From Bacteroidales bacterium UBA5235 (GTDB lineage Bacteria > Bacteroidota > Bacteroidia > Bacteroidales > VadinHA17): 38,447 nucleotides of DNA. The DNA lies in contig DHUL01000018.1 in assembly GCA_002409145.1 (NCBI GenBank), positions 71,413-109,859 of the forward strand, in the 5' to 3' direction. Below, piece by piece: positions 1 to 8,717 of the stretch. The position numbers and the translations under genes are program-made. Each line of letters starts with the position of its first letter. Position 1 is the first letter of the stretch. The notes under the pieces are model-generated. The model made no database searches and was not told where the DNA came from. It saw nothing but the letters and a program-made list of their open reading frames with translations.

Positions 1-804
1 GGCATACATCCAGTCCATCCCTTTCTCATCAACAAGCCTGATCAGGCTCTGAGTCAGCTCCTCCACTGTTTCGTTGAAAGCTTCCGATGGTGAATGACCG
101 TTTTCGCGAAGCACCTGGTATTGCGCCTCCATTATCCCCTCAAGGGCTCCCATGAGTACGCCGCGTTCGCCGGTGAGGTCACTGAATACCTCCTTCTCAA
201 ATGTGGTGGGAAAGAGATATCCCGAGCCAATGGCAATACCCAGTGCAATAACCCGTTCTTCAGCCCTTCCTGTATGGTTCTGGAAGACTGAAAAACTGGA
301 GTTGATACCGGCTCCGGCAAGGAAATTGCGCCTGACGCTGGTACCGGATCCTTTCGGTGCGCAGAGAATCACGTCAATGTCAGGCGGAGGTATCACACCC
401 GTATGCTGTTTGTATGTCACCGAGAAGCCATGAGAGAAGTAAAGGGCCTTTCCGGGAGTAAGGAATGGTCTGATGACCGGCCACAATATACGCTGGGCGG
501 CATCCGATACAAGGTACTGGATGATTGTGCCGCGTGCAGCTGCCTCCTCAACGGTGAACAGTGTCCGGCCCGGAACAAATCCGTCTGCAACAGCTTTGTC
601 CCAGTCGGCCCTGAACTCCGGCGCCTGGCCTACAATGACGTTAATGCCGTTGTCACGCATGTTCATGGCCTGTGCCGGTCCCTGAACACCATAACCGATA
701 ACGGCAACAACCTCATTCTTAAGTGCCTCGTGAGCTTTTGACAGTGGAAATTCCTGCCTTGTTATCACATTCTCAACTACTCCTCCAAAATCAATCTGTG
801 CCAT
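1..804 (-). CDS. ilvC: Ketol-acid reductoisomerase, 3' end cut by window edge
   Basis: Converts acetolactate or acetohydroxybutyrate to the dihydroxy acid with NADPH, the second common step of valine, leucine and isoleucine synthesis; cytoplasmic. The first 268 residues are visible. A Rossmann nucleotide site GYGVQG lies at residues 37-42, a conserved KGSGTSVRR stretch near 150-158, and the Mg-binding helix contains D209 and E213 in the order DLTGE. The frame remains open to base 1, so the C-terminal knotted domain is partly outside the window. Start is the ATG at 802-804, 29 bases after the ilvN stop, so it is probably the fourth gene of the ilvDBNC operon and shares the leader-peptide attenuator upstream of ilvD. 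The identification is firm; the total length cannot be read. Confidence 0.96.
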   Translation of the reverse strand, partial: MAQIDFGGVVENVITRQEFPLSKAHEALKNEVVAVIGYGVQGPAQAMNMRDNGINVIVGQAPEFRADWDKAVADGFVPGRTLFTVEEAAARGTIIQYLVSDAAQRILWPVIRPFLTPGKALYFSHGFSVTYKQHTGVIPPPDIDVILCAPKGSGTSVRRNFLAGAGINSSFSVFQNHTGRAEERVIALGIAIGSGYLFPTTFEKEVFSDLTGERGVLMGALEGIMEAQYQVLRENGHSPSEAFNETVEELTQSLIRLVDEKGMDWMYA

Positions 805-833
805 AATAAATATCTGTTAGGTTAGTGTTTGGT

Positions 834-1394
834 TTAGTTATAAAATTCAAGTGCCTCCTGGCGGGTTCCCCTGGCTTCATCCATCTCGCGGAGGAATGCG
901 TTGAGTTCCTTCACCTGACGTGTGACCGCCACCCTACCGGAGCTGACAAACTGCAGCACCCCGCAAGGCTCCAGCAACGCGAGCAGTTCCTTTATCTCAG
1001 CCCTGGTGCCGCACTTCTCCACAACCATGTATTCGGGTTTTACTTCCAGTATCCTTGCATTATGTTTCCTGACGATGTCACCTATCATACTGCCTGACAT
1101 TAGTCCCCTGGTAGCAACCTTGTAGAGGGCCATCTCCTGGCAGATGATTTCGGAGGATGTGTGCACGAATACCTTGAGCACGTCAACCACCTTTTCTATC
1201 TGGCGGGCAACTTTCTGCACCATATCCGGCGTGGTGCGCACAACCATTGTCAGCATCTGTACTCCCGGAACCGCTGATTCCGAAGCGGTTATGCTTTCTA
1301 TGTTGATCTGCCTCCGTGTCAGGATAAGGGTAATCCTGCTGAGGATCCCAATGTGACTTTCACTGAAGAGTGATATTGTAAATTCCTGTTTCAT
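834..1394 (-). CDS. ilvN: Acetolactate synthase small (regulatory) subunit
   Basis: Regulatory subunit that stimulates the IlvB catalytic subunit and in this family usually carries valine feedback control. The 186-residue protein opens with an ACT domain (about residues 4-78: KQEFTISLFSESHIGILSRI, then RRQINIESIT) and has a second regulatory domain at about 85-165 (ALYKV, then the GTRAEIKELLALLEPCG stretch). Its ATG overlaps the ilvB stop by four bases, which indicates translational coupling and matches the subunit pairing. A C-terminal basic-acidic tail of about 20 residues follows the last domain. Length is ordinary for the longer Bacteroidota form. Whether it binds valine cannot be decided from the sequence. 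Confidence 0.94.
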   Translation of the reverse strand: MKQEFTISLFSESHIGILSRITLILTRRQINIESITASESAVPGVQMLTMVVRTTPDMVQKVARQIEKVVDVLKVFVHTSSEIICQEMALYKVATRGLMSGSMIGDIVRKHNARILEVKPEYMVVEKCGTRAEIKELLALLEPCGVLQFVSSGRVAVTRQVKELNAFLREMDEARGTRQEALEFYN

Positions 1395-3220
1395 GACTTG
1401 CTGTTGTATGTAAGTGTTACTTCAGATACTGATGCTCCCGGTTCAACCATAGGGAGGATGTTTGCCATGCGGCTAACCTCCGCCACCAGGATGAAGGGGC
1501 CTTCTGAGCGGAGCATCTCTGCGGCAGATGCTTTCAGCTCTTCGCGATTGATTATCTTTCGTCCCGGGATGCCATAAGCCGAAGCCAGTGTTATAAAGTC
1601 GGGGTTGACCATCTCTGTTGAGGCGTAGCGGCTGTTAAAGAACATTTCCTGCCATTGGCGCACCATTCCCAGGAAGCTGTTATTCAGAAGAACTATTTTC
1701 ACAGGAATGTGGTACTGCATAATTGTTCCCAGTTCCTGGATTGTCATCTGAAAGCCGCCGTCACCGATAAAGGCTATCACCTGCCGTTCAGTGGTGCCGG
1801 TGGCGGCTCCCAGGGCGGCAGGAAGACCGAAGCCCATCGTTCCCATGCCCCCCGAGGTAACGAGGGTGTTGCTACCGGTGAACCGGTAATAGCGGGCAAC
1901 TGCCATCTGGTGCTGGCCAACGTCGGTCACCACCACCGCATCTCTGCCGGCAAGCTCTGAGATTACCTTCACCACTTCACCCATCCTCAGCTCGCCCTGG
2001 CCCGGTTCTGTCTCGGGGTTAATGACCTTTTCGTGCTCTGTCCGGTCAAGGATCCGGAACTCCCGTATCCATTCCTCCCTTTTTCTTTCCCTGACATGTG
2101 GCAGAATAGCCGTGAGGACCTCCTTCACATCGCCGTTGATGCCAAGGTCTGCCCTGACGTTCTTGTCGATCTCTGCCCTGTCTATGTCAATGTGTATCAC
2201 CCTTGCCTGCGGAGCATATTTCTTAAGGTTGCCGGTGACACGGTCATCAAACCGCATTCCGGCTGCAATGATCAGATCTGCCCTGTTAGTCAGAATGTTC
2301 GGGGCATAGTTGCCGTGCATGCCGAGCATCCCGGCGAATAGCCTGTGATCATGGCTGAATGCCGGTATGCCTAACAGGGTGACAGCAACGGGAATACCTC
2401 CCTTTTCGGCAAGTGCCTTAAACTCAGCTTCGGCACCTGAGATTATTACCCCGTGGCCGGCCAGTATCAGGGGCCTCTCCGCATGGTTGATCATCACTGC
2501 GGCTGATTCAATATCCCTGCTGACAAGTGGGTTAGCCGGATTGTAGCTGCGTATGTAGCTGCATTTGCGGTAACGGAAGGTCATGCTCTCAAGCTGGGCA
2601 TCCTTTGATATGTCAACCAGTACGGGGCCGGGCCGCCCGGTACGCGCTATATAGAATGCCCTGGCAATTGTGTCCGGTATTTCAGCGGCTTTCTTCACCT
2701 GGGCATTCCATTTGGTGACAGGCATCGAGATACCCAGAATATCAGTCTCCTGGAAAGCATCAGTGCCTATGAGTGCAGAGGTCACCTGTGCCGTAATGAA
2801 GACCACCGGCACCGAGTCAAGATAAGCATTGGCGATGCCAGTCACAAGGTTGGTGGCCCCCGGGCCGGATGTGGCGAAGCAGACTCCCGGCTTACCCGTT
2901 ACCATGGCATAGGCCTGGGCTGCATGTGCGGCACCCTGCTCGTGCCTTGTGAGTATATGCCTGAGACTGCCTCTGTAGTCGAGCAGCTTGTCATATACAG
3001 GCATGATGGCACCACCGGGGTAACCAAAGATTGTGTCAACCTCCTCCTCGACAAGTGATTTAAGGAGTGCTTCTGCGCCGGTAACTTCATTACCGGGTGC
3101 TGTACCGAACACAGAACCCGCTGTGGGCGCATTATCTGCTGCAGTTGTTTCAGTCAGCCCGTCTGTCGCCATGAATGATTCTGCCATTCCCGGCATTTTA
3201 TGATTATTATATTTTTTCAT
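1391..3220 (-). CDS. ilvB: Acetolactate synthase large (catalytic) subunit
   Basis: Thiamine diphosphate enzyme that condenses two pyruvates to acetolactate, or pyruvate and 2-oxobutyrate to acetohydroxybutyrate. In the 609 residues the N-terminal TPP-binding domain shows GYPGGAIMPVYD and the cofactor-activating glutamate E94 in TRHEQGAAHA; the central FAD/Rossmann-like domain follows; the C-terminal domain has the GDGGFQM...NNSFLGMVRQWQ metal/TPP motif. About 45 residues precede the first conserved helix, a low-complexity Thr/Ala-rich extension, so the true start could be the internal Met17 instead of Met1. The gene lies 15 bases downstream of ilvD and overlaps ilvN by four bases. Confidence 0.95.
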   Translation of the reverse strand: MKKYNNHKMPGMAESFMATDGLTETTAADNAPTAGSVFGTAPGNEVTGAEALLKSLVEEEVDTIFGYPGGAIMPVYDKLLDYRGSLRHILTRHEQGAAHAAQAYAMVTGKPGVCFATSGPGATNLVTGIANAYLDSVPVVFITAQVTSALIGTDAFQETDILGISMPVTKWNAQVKKAAEIPDTIARAFYIARTGRPGPVLVDISKDAQLESMTFRYRKCSYIRSYNPANPLVSRDIESAAVMINHAERPLILAGHGVIISGAEAEFKALAEKGGIPVAVTLLGIPAFSHDHRLFAGMLGMHGNYAPNILTNRADLIIAAGMRFDDRVTGNLKKYAPQARVIHIDIDRAEIDKNVRADLGINGDVKEVLTAILPHVRERKREEWIREFRILDRTEHEKVINPETEPGQGELRMGEVVKVISELAGRDAVVVTDVGQHQMAVARYYRFTGSNTLVTSGGMGTMGFGLPAALGAATGTTERQVIAFIGDGGFQMTIQELGTIMQYHIPVKIVLLNNSFLGMVRQWQEMFFNSRYASTEMVNPDFITLASAYGIPGRKIINREELKASAAEMLRSEGPFILVAEVSRMANILPMVEPGASVSEVTLTYNSKS

Positions 3221-3235
3221 AGGCCTGATTACTTT

Positions 3236-5062
3236 TCAGATCTCTCTTATTGCACCCCTGTCCGCTGAGCTTACATGAGCTGCATAAACTTTCAGTGCAT
3301 CTGATACCGTACGGATCCTGTTCTCCGGGGTGAATGCCGCGGTTCCCCTGGCTTCCTCTTTTCGGCGTCTTGTTTCAAGGACGGACTCATCCACTTCCAG
3401 CCTGATGGTCCGGGCCGGTATGTCAATCATTATCCTGTCACCGTTGTGTACCAGGGCTATTGTTCCCCCGGCGGCGGCCTCGGGTGAGAGGTGCCCGGCT
3501 GAGAGACCTGCAGATCCTCCCGAGAAGCGGCCGTCAGTTATGAGCGCGCACCGGCGGTCAAGGTCTTTTGACCTGAGATATGATGTGGGGTACAGCATCT
3601 CCTGCATACCCGGACCACCGCGGGGCCCTTCGTAACGGATCACCACAACATCACCCTCCATGACCATACCTCCGAGAATGCCGGATACGGCATCCTCCTG
3701 GGAGTCAAAGACCACTGCCGGTCCGTTGAATCTCATCATTGTACTGTCAATGGCTGCCGTCTTCACCATACATCCGTCCGGAGCCAGGTTTCCGTAAAGA
3801 ACGGCCAGCCCTCCATCAGTGCTGTATGCATGGCTTGCATTCCTTATTGCTCCGGCAATCCTGTCAGTGTCATGTGAGTTGTACCTGGTTCCGGAGCTGA
3901 ATGATTGGGGACCGGCTGACCTGTCAGGGGCCGAAAGAAAGAGATCAATTGCTTCCGGTAAAACGGCCGGACTCAAAATATCCCAGCCGGCCAGCGCCTC
4001 TCCCAAAGAGGGATAGTCAATTCTACGGGCAGAAGCATCAATCAACCCTGCTCTGTCAAGTTCACCCATGATTGCAAAGACCCCTCCGGCACGGTTTACA
4101 TCTTCAACGTGATATGCCGAAGCAGGGGAGACCTTGCATAAGTTGGGAACACGGCGTGAGAGAGAATCAATTTCCTTCATTGTGAAGTCAACCCCTGCCT
4201 CACGGGCTATGGCAAGCAGGTGAAGGACAGTATTAGTCGACCCTCCCATGGCAATATCGACAGTCATAGCATTCATGAATGCCTCCCTGGTAGCAATCGA
4301 TCGGGGCAATACTGTTTCATCGCCGTCACTGTAGTACCTTTCAGCAAGATCAGCTATCAGCTGTGCTCCTCTCCGGAATATCTTCATCCTGTCAGAGTGA
4401 GTTGCCAGCACAGTGCCGTTGCCGGGCAGTGCAAGACCGAGCGCCTCAGCCAGGCAGTTCATGGAGTTGGCGGTGAACATGCCCGAGCATGAGCCGCAGG
4501 ATGGACATGATGATCTCTCAAGTTCGAGAAGCTTATCCATGGTGACCCGGTCATCAGCTGCCGCAACCATTGTGTCAATCAGGTCTACCGACCTGCCGGC
4601 CGAGAGGCCCGCCTCCATCGGTCCGCCCGAAACGAATAGTGCGGGAATATTCAGCCGCATTGCGGCCATCAGCATACCGGGAGTGATCTTGTCGCAGTTG
4701 CTGATGCAGATCATCGCGTCAGCACAGTGTGCGTTGCAGACATATTCCACACTGTCGGCAATAAGGTCACGGGAGGGGAGAGAGTAGAGCATTCCACCGT
4801 GCCCCATGGCTATACCGTCATCAATGGCGATTGTGTTAAACTCGGCCGCAAAAAGTCCTCGGCGGGCAAGCTCTTCCCTGATTACACTGCCAGCTTTCTG
4901 CAGGTGCACATGACCCGGCACGAACTGCGAGAATGAGTTGACAACAGCTATCACAGGCCTTCCAAAATGTTCCTCCTTCATGCCATTTGCACGCCAGAGA
5001 CTCCTGGCACCGGCCATCGTCCTTCCGCTCATTGTCTGCAGGCTTCTGAGTTCTTTCTTCAT
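3236..5062 (-). CDS. ilvD: Dihydroxy-acid dehydratase
   Basis: Dehydrates 2,3-dihydroxy-isovalerate and 2,3-dihydroxy-3-methylvalerate to the 2-oxo acids, the third common branched-chain step. It is the Fe-S-dependent IlvD/Edd family: ISNCDKITPGM and SCPSCGSCSGMF hold the cluster cysteines, and TDGRFSGGSAG is the C-terminal signature. With this start the protein is 608 residues, close to the E. coli enzyme. The frame remains open for 23 codons upstream, but that stretch translates the terminator hairpin at 5081-5112, so I place the start at the ATG at 5062, giving MKKELRSLQTMSGRTMAGAR, which matches the family N-terminus. First structural gene of the operon behind the Ile-rich leader. Confidence 0.95.
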   Translation of the reverse strand: MKKELRSLQTMSGRTMAGARSLWRANGMKEEHFGRPVIAVVNSFSQFVPGHVHLQKAGSVIREELARRGLFAAEFNTIAIDDGIAMGHGGMLYSLPSRDLIADSVEYVCNAHCADAMICISNCDKITPGMLMAAMRLNIPALFVSGGPMEAGLSAGRSVDLIDTMVAAADDRVTMDKLLELERSSCPSCGSCSGMFTANSMNCLAEALGLALPGNGTVLATHSDRMKIFRRGAQLIADLAERYYSDGDETVLPRSIATREAFMNAMTVDIAMGGSTNTVLHLLAIAREAGVDFTMKEIDSLSRRVPNLCKVSPASAYHVEDVNRAGGVFAIMGELDRAGLIDASARRIDYPSLGEALAGWDILSPAVLPEAIDLFLSAPDRSAGPQSFSSGTRYNSHDTDRIAGAIRNASHAYSTDGGLAVLYGNLAPDGCMVKTAAIDSTMMRFNGPAVVFDSQEDAVSGILGGMVMEGDVVVIRYEGPRGGPGMQEMLYPTSYLRSKDLDRRCALITDGRFSGGSAGLSAGHLSPEAAAGGTIALVHNGDRIMIDIPARTIRLEVDESVLETRRRKEEARGTAAFTPENRIRTVSDALKVYAAHVSSADRGAIREI

Positions 5063-5080
5063 TAAAGTGATTTTTAAAAC

Positions 5081-5112
5081 AAAAAAAGCTTCCCGTTTTT
5101 CCGGGAAGCTTT
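5081..5112 (-). terminator. Attenuator terminator of the ilv operon
   Basis: On the minus strand an 11-bp perfect stem (arms 5102-5112 and 5085-5095, loop 5096-5101) is followed by seven T residues at 5081-5087. It sits 18 bases before the ilvD start and after the leader peptide, so it would stop transcription before the structural genes unless disrupted. Its 5' arm can pair instead with 5141-5148. Confidence 0.9.
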
Positions 5113-5148
5113 CATATACTATTATCATCACTATATACTACTCCCCGG
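5101..5148 (-). promoter_or_regulatory. Candidate antiterminator pairing of the ilv leader
   Basis: Immediately after the leader stop codon the minus strand reads CCGGGGAG (5141-5148). It is complementary over 8 bp, with one G-U pair, to CTTCCCGG (5101-5108), the 5' arm of the terminator. A ribosome stalled on the Ile codons would leave the first segment free to pair and open the terminator; a ribosome reaching the stop codon would cover it and let the terminator form. The pairing is seen in the sequence; the regulatory outcome is inferred. Confidence 0.75.
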
Positions 5149-5205
5149 TTATCCGCTTATGGCGATAATAATAAACAGGGCAATAAATAGTGTTGTCTGG
5201 TACAT
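5149..5205 (-). CDS. ilv operon leader peptide, 18 residues
   Basis: The minus strand encodes MYQTTLFIALFIIIAISG followed by TAA. Six of 18 residues are Ile and two are Leu, with an Ile-Ile-Ile run just before the end, which is the expected composition for a control peptide of branched-chain amino acid synthesis. The ATG lies about 12 bases downstream of the predicted transcription start, and the stop codon directly abuts the antiterminator segment. There is no sign of a function for the peptide itself; its translation is probably the sensor. It is too short for ordinary gene callers. Confidence 0.85.
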   Translation of the reverse strand: MYQTTLFIALFIIIAISG

Positions 5206-5223
5206 AGTCTTACTTATGGTTGG

Positions 5224-5252
5224 CAAAAATAACCATTAATTTAAAAATACAA
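5224..5252 (-). promoter_or_regulatory. ilv operon promoter, Bacteroidota type
   Basis: On the minus strand a TTG (-33 element, 5250-5252) is followed after 18 bases by TATTTTTG (5224-5231), a full match to the TAnnTTTG -7 consensus of the Bacteroidota primary sigma factor. Transcription should begin near 5216-5218, just before the leader peptide. The rest of the gap to 5351 is A/T-rich with no other feature I can support. Confidence 0.75.
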
Positions 5253-5351
5253 GAGAAAACAGAAAATATTTTAATTTTTTAAACCAGGTCTATACCTATT
5301 AATAAATGGAAAGAATAAAAAAATTTATTTTCTTCATTACGCCGTCCACTT

Positions 5352-6881
5352 TCAGTTACGATCAGCATAATACTTCAGGAAGTGATCCTTGGTAAACCTG
5401 ATGAACATTCCGGGCCGGCGCATGGTCACGAGTAAATCCATGTCCGGCTTGCCGCTGGCATCGCGGACAAGCTGATAGTTCCCTTTGCTGTGCAGGAAGA
5501 CGGATCTTTCAGTTCCGGGAACCTGTGATGGTACTTTAAAGCTCAGGCGTGCCTCATTATTGATATCGGGTTGTACCAGGTATCTGTCGTCATCGTGAAG
5601 CAGGAGCGATGTGACCTCTTCCCCAGTTTCATCTGTGGCATTATCAATGGCAGCAGTTGTACATTTAACACTGGCATCTTCGGAGAAGTCCATCGCGGCA
5701 TTATCAAGATCCCAGAACATGACTCCCGAGACCAACCTGACATTCACCCGGTCTCCGGTGACTCCCGAAAGATCAATCTGCAGGATGTCTTTCCTGTCTT
5801 TGACCGGGCCGGGCACGTTGTAGTAGTCGACAAACACCAGGCCGGAAGCAGTCTCCAGGTAAACGGCGAGAGGTATCCCCTGATCGAGGGACCATTGCAG
5901 CAAATACTCCGGTGACCTTTTGTTCCTTATCCTGATCCATTCATCATACCTGTTGCCGAACATATCAGACAGGCGTGCGAACATATAATCAAGCCACATT
6001 GTGTTTTTCGCCGAAATTATCAGCTTTGCCCTTTTACTGTTATGGGGTTTTTCAAACGAAAGACTGATTGTATCAAGCAACAGACCGTCGTTCCGGATTT
6101 CACTTAAGTATCTTGCATTATCGCATTTTGAAAGCTCACTGACTATTGACCTTCCATAAGCGTTGACTGCACTGACAGGTTGCCTGATATCACTTACCGT
6201 GTGTGCGATGCCGTACTTATCAACCAAAACTTCTGCATTTGCCGGATGATCATAAATCTGCAGTTCAGCAAGGTTTGTATTCTGTATTTCATGGACTTCA
6301 TTCGTAATTCTGATATTATACCTGTTATTCACAGGTGAAATAGATTTGAGAGCGAGGTAATCATCCCTTTCAATGGGTGTGGCGGTTGCACCGCTGTACA
6401 CCTCCCCTTCGAAATTGATCTCCGTGCCATCCTCGCTGTATACGAAGGGGCATGATGACATAAAGGCGATCATCAATGCAGACCAGAACACTGCGTTGGC
6501 TGTTCCTGCTCCAATGAGAATGGCTTTTCCCTCATCTACATCGTAAATCTCGGCTTTTGCGATGTTGGAAAACGGAAAACTCACAAGGTTGTCTCTGACA
6601 CTTATTACTGAATCAGGGGCTACATATATATGCATTACCTTATTCTTTTCAGGCGGAGATATCGGATTGGTGATCAGGCCGGTCAGGATGCCATCAGATA
6701 TTGCCATACCGGATATCTGGTAGTATGAATTCTGCCCGTGTACATAATAATGCTGCTTTTCCGCATACTGTATCTCGTTGAGGGGAATACTTCGCAGGCT
6801 TCTGCACCCTGAGAACTGTATCAGGAAAAGAGCAGACAGCAACAACGCCACAGTTTTTTGAATGACCAGGGAGCTTCTCAT
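5352..6881 (-). CDS. Uncharacterised lipoprotein, large member of a duplicated pair
   Basis: I do not recognise a named family. With the start at 6881 (MRSSLVIQ; an in-frame Met 15 codons upstream is less likely) the 509-residue protein begins with a lipoprotein signal ending in LIQFSGC, Cys26 being the lipidation site. Residues about 30-150 form a small domain with the core HIYVAPDSVISVRDNLVSFP and then NIAKAEIYDV, ending in a hydrophobic glycine-rich segment that could span a membrane or pack in a barrel. The remaining 350 residues are mostly beta-like and carry no catalytic motif I know. The next gene upstream (6957-7373) repeats only the N-terminal domain, so the pair probably arose by duplication. 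Probable location is the periplasmic face of the outer or inner membrane. Confidence 0.75.
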   Translation of the reverse strand: MRSSLVIQKTVALLLSALFLIQFSGCRSLRSIPLNEIQYAEKQHYYVHGQNSYYQISGMAISDGILTGLITNPISPPEKNKVMHIYVAPDSVISVRDNLVSFPFSNIAKAEIYDVDEGKAILIGAGTANAVFWSALMIAFMSSCPFVYSEDGTEINFEGEVYSGATATPIERDDYLALKSISPVNNRYNIRITNEVHEIQNTNLAELQIYDHPANAEVLVDKYGIAHTVSDIRQPVSAVNAYGRSIVSELSKCDNARYLSEIRNDGLLLDTISLSFEKPHNSKRAKLIISAKNTMWLDYMFARLSDMFGNRYDEWIRIRNKRSPEYLLQWSLDQGIPLAVYLETASGLVFVDYYNVPGPVKDRKDILQIDLSGVTGDRVNVRLVSGVMFWDLDNAAMDFSEDASVKCTTAAIDNATDETGEEVTSLLLHDDDRYLVQPDINNEARLSFKVPSQVPGTERSVFLHSKGNYQLVRDASGKPDMDLLVTMRRPGMFIRFTKDHFLKYYADRN

Positions 6882-6956
6882 AGTGTGTTGTTTAATAAGC
6901 GTTACAAACCGGATACTTTCCGGCAACAGGGATACCGGGTCTGCAATTCATGCACT

Positions 6957-7373
6957 TCAACCAACTATCATTGTCAATGTAAACAGCAGAGATACCCAAA
7001 TAATTCCAAATCCGAGAGTCTCAATAATATTCAACTCCTGACAATCCGTTTTTGCGATATTAAGGAGGGGGACAGTCAGGGTAGATCCTTTTACAGTCAC
7101 AGCTGAAACCGGGGCCACATAAACATGAACAGTCTTTGTTTTTGTAGCATTTACTTTACCCTGGCTGATCTGTCCTGTCAGAAGGCTGTCAGTAACTGAA
7201 TAATTGATAATCGTCCAGGAATTTTTATCCGCATGGACAATAATAACTTCCGTAATCTTTGGAATTGTGGTCACAGATATGGTCCTCATGGTGTAGCAGC
7301 CTGTTGTAATAAGACAGGTCATGAGAAACAATACGATCCTGAATGCCTTCCGCAGGCCTGACGGTTTTAGCAT
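6957..7373 (-). CDS. Small lipoprotein paralogous to the N-terminal domain of its neighbour
   Basis: The 138-residue protein has a signal peptide with lipobox ITTGC (Cys26), then a domain whose core reads TVHVYVAPVSAVTVKGSTL, followed by VPLLNIAKT and a C-terminal hydrophobic segment GFGIIWVSLLFTLTMIVG. The same order (YVAP, SVxSV/AVTV, NIAK, hydrophobic tail) occurs in residues 30-150 of the downstream lipoprotein at 5352-6881, so the two are paralogs. The proteins are transcribed together, 75 bases apart. A near-match -7 box (TATATTTA) lies about 10 bases before the ATG. Function unknown; a membrane-associated envelope role is only inferred from the signal. Confidence 0.72.
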   Translation of the reverse strand: MLKPSGLRKAFRIVLFLMTCLITTGCYTMRTISVTTIPKITEVIIVHADKNSWTIINYSVTDSLLTGQISQGKVNATKTKTVHVYVAPVSAVTVKGSTLTVPLLNIAKTDCQELNIIETLGFGIIWVSLLFTLTMIVG

Positions 7374-7420
7374 TTCAATGATATTTCTGTAAATATAAAG
7401 AAATTACTAAAACATCAAAG

Positions 7421-7449
7421 AAAAAAGGAGAAAGATTTAGGCTTTCTCC
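7421..7449 (-). terminator. Terminator of the tdh-kbl operon
   Basis: On the minus strand GGAGAAAG (7442-7449) pairs with CTTTCTCC (7427-7434) across a 7-base loop and is followed by six T residues (7421-7426). It lies 38 bases after the kbl stop codon. Confidence 0.85.
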
Positions 7450-7486
7450 TGTAAAAAGTTAAATATTTCAATAAGGTCCCGGGATG

Positions 7487-8677
7487 CTATTTCAACACTC
7501 CCAGCTCTTTCCCTACCTTAATAAAAGCATTGATGGCCTTGTCAAGATGTTTGGTCTCGTGAGCTGCCGAAAGCTGAACCCGTATCCGTGCCTGATCCTT
7601 CGGAACCACGGGATAGTAGAACCCGATCACATAGATGCCTTCCTTAAGGAGCCTGGCAGCCATTTCCTGCGAGAGCCTGGCATCATAGAGCATCACGGCG
7701 CAGATGGCTGACTGTGTAGGCTTGATGTCAAAACCTGCCTTCAGCATTCTCTCCATGAAATACTTTGTGTTATGATGAAGCTTGTCCTGAAGCTCGTTGG
7801 TTTCGGTCATCATTTCGATCATCTTCAGACCGGCCGCGGCCACGAGGGGCGGGATGGAGTTGGAGAAGAGGTAAGGCCTTGAACGCTGGCGCAGCATCTC
7901 AATGATCTCCTTCTTCCCTGTGGTGAAGCCGCCGATGGCTCCGCCAAAGGCCTTTCCGAGAGTACCGGTGATGATCTCTATCTTTCCACGGAGATTGTAA
8001 AGCTCGGTGACGCCGCGGCCGGTATCCCCCACCACGCCCGCAGAGTGCGACTCATCGACCATCACCATTGCATTGTATTTGTTTGCAAGCTCATAGATTT
8101 TCCCAAGAGGCGCCACATTGCCATCCATTGAAAAGACACCGTCAGTGACAATAAGCCTGAAGCGCTGTGCCTGTGCTGCCTTCAGCTGCTCTTCCAGGTC
8201 ACTCATGTCAGCATTGGCAAAACGGTAGCGCTGTGCCTTGCATAGCCTGACGCCGTCAATTATGGAGGCATGGTTCAGTGAGTCCGAAATAACTGCATCT
8301 TCCTCCGAAAGCAGCGGTTCAAACACACCGCCGTTAGCGTCGAAACAGGCAGCATAAAGTATTGTGTCTTCCGTGCCGAAGAATTCAGCTATCTTTTTCT
8401 CCAGATCCTTGTGAAGGTCGCCTGTCCCGCAGATGAAACGGACCGATGACATGCCGTAGCCGTGTGTATCAAGCGCTTCCTTTGCTGCTTCAACAAGCTT
8501 TTTGTTTGCCGAGAGGCCCAGGTAGTTGTTGGCGCAGAAATTAAGCACTTTCTGCCCTGTATCCAGGGTTATCTCTGCCCCCTGGGGCGAAACAATTACC
8601 CTCTCGTTCTTGTACAAACCTGCTTCCTTGATCTCATCAATGGTTTTCTCGAGATATTTCCTGTAATCAGTATACAT
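7487..8677 (-). CDS. kbl: Glycine C-acetyltransferase (2-amino-3-ketobutyrate CoA ligase)
   Basis: PLP enzyme that cleaves 2-amino-3-oxobutyrate with CoA to glycine and acetyl-CoA, the second step of threonine breakdown. The 396-residue protein belongs to the alpha-oxoamine synthase branch of fold type I aminotransferases: NFCANNYLGL near residue 46, FCxTG-type substrate region at 82, D208 and H211 in VMVDESHSAG for the PLP ring, and the Schiff-base lysine K242 in TGTLGKAFGG. Length equals the E. coli enzyme. It lies 40 bases downstream of tdh, whose product is its substrate, so the two form an operon ending in the terminator at 7421-7449. Other family members (BioF, HemA) are less likely given the tdh linkage. 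Confidence 0.95.
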   Translation of the reverse strand: MYTDYRKYLEKTIDEIKEAGLYKNERVIVSPQGAEITLDTGQKVLNFCANNYLGLSANKKLVEAAKEALDTHGYGMSSVRFICGTGDLHKDLEKKIAEFFGTEDTILYAACFDANGGVFEPLLSEEDAVISDSLNHASIIDGVRLCKAQRYRFANADMSDLEEQLKAAQAQRFRLIVTDGVFSMDGNVAPLGKIYELANKYNAMVMVDESHSAGVVGDTGRGVTELYNLRGKIEIITGTLGKAFGGAIGGFTTGKKEIIEMLRQRSRPYLFSNSIPPLVAAAGLKMIEMMTETNELQDKLHHNTKYFMERMLKAGFDIKPTQSAICAVMLYDARLSQEMAARLLKEGIYVIGFYYPVVPKDQARIRVQLSAAHETKHLDKAINAFIKVGKELGVLK

Positions 8678-8717
8678 ATCCTTGATTTTAAAATTCAGTC
8701 AGTTGCACAGGTGCGAA

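Noticed and set aside
5063..5131. 23-codon N-terminal extension of the ilvD frame
   Set aside because: It translates the attenuator terminator hairpin; the family N-terminus begins at 5062.
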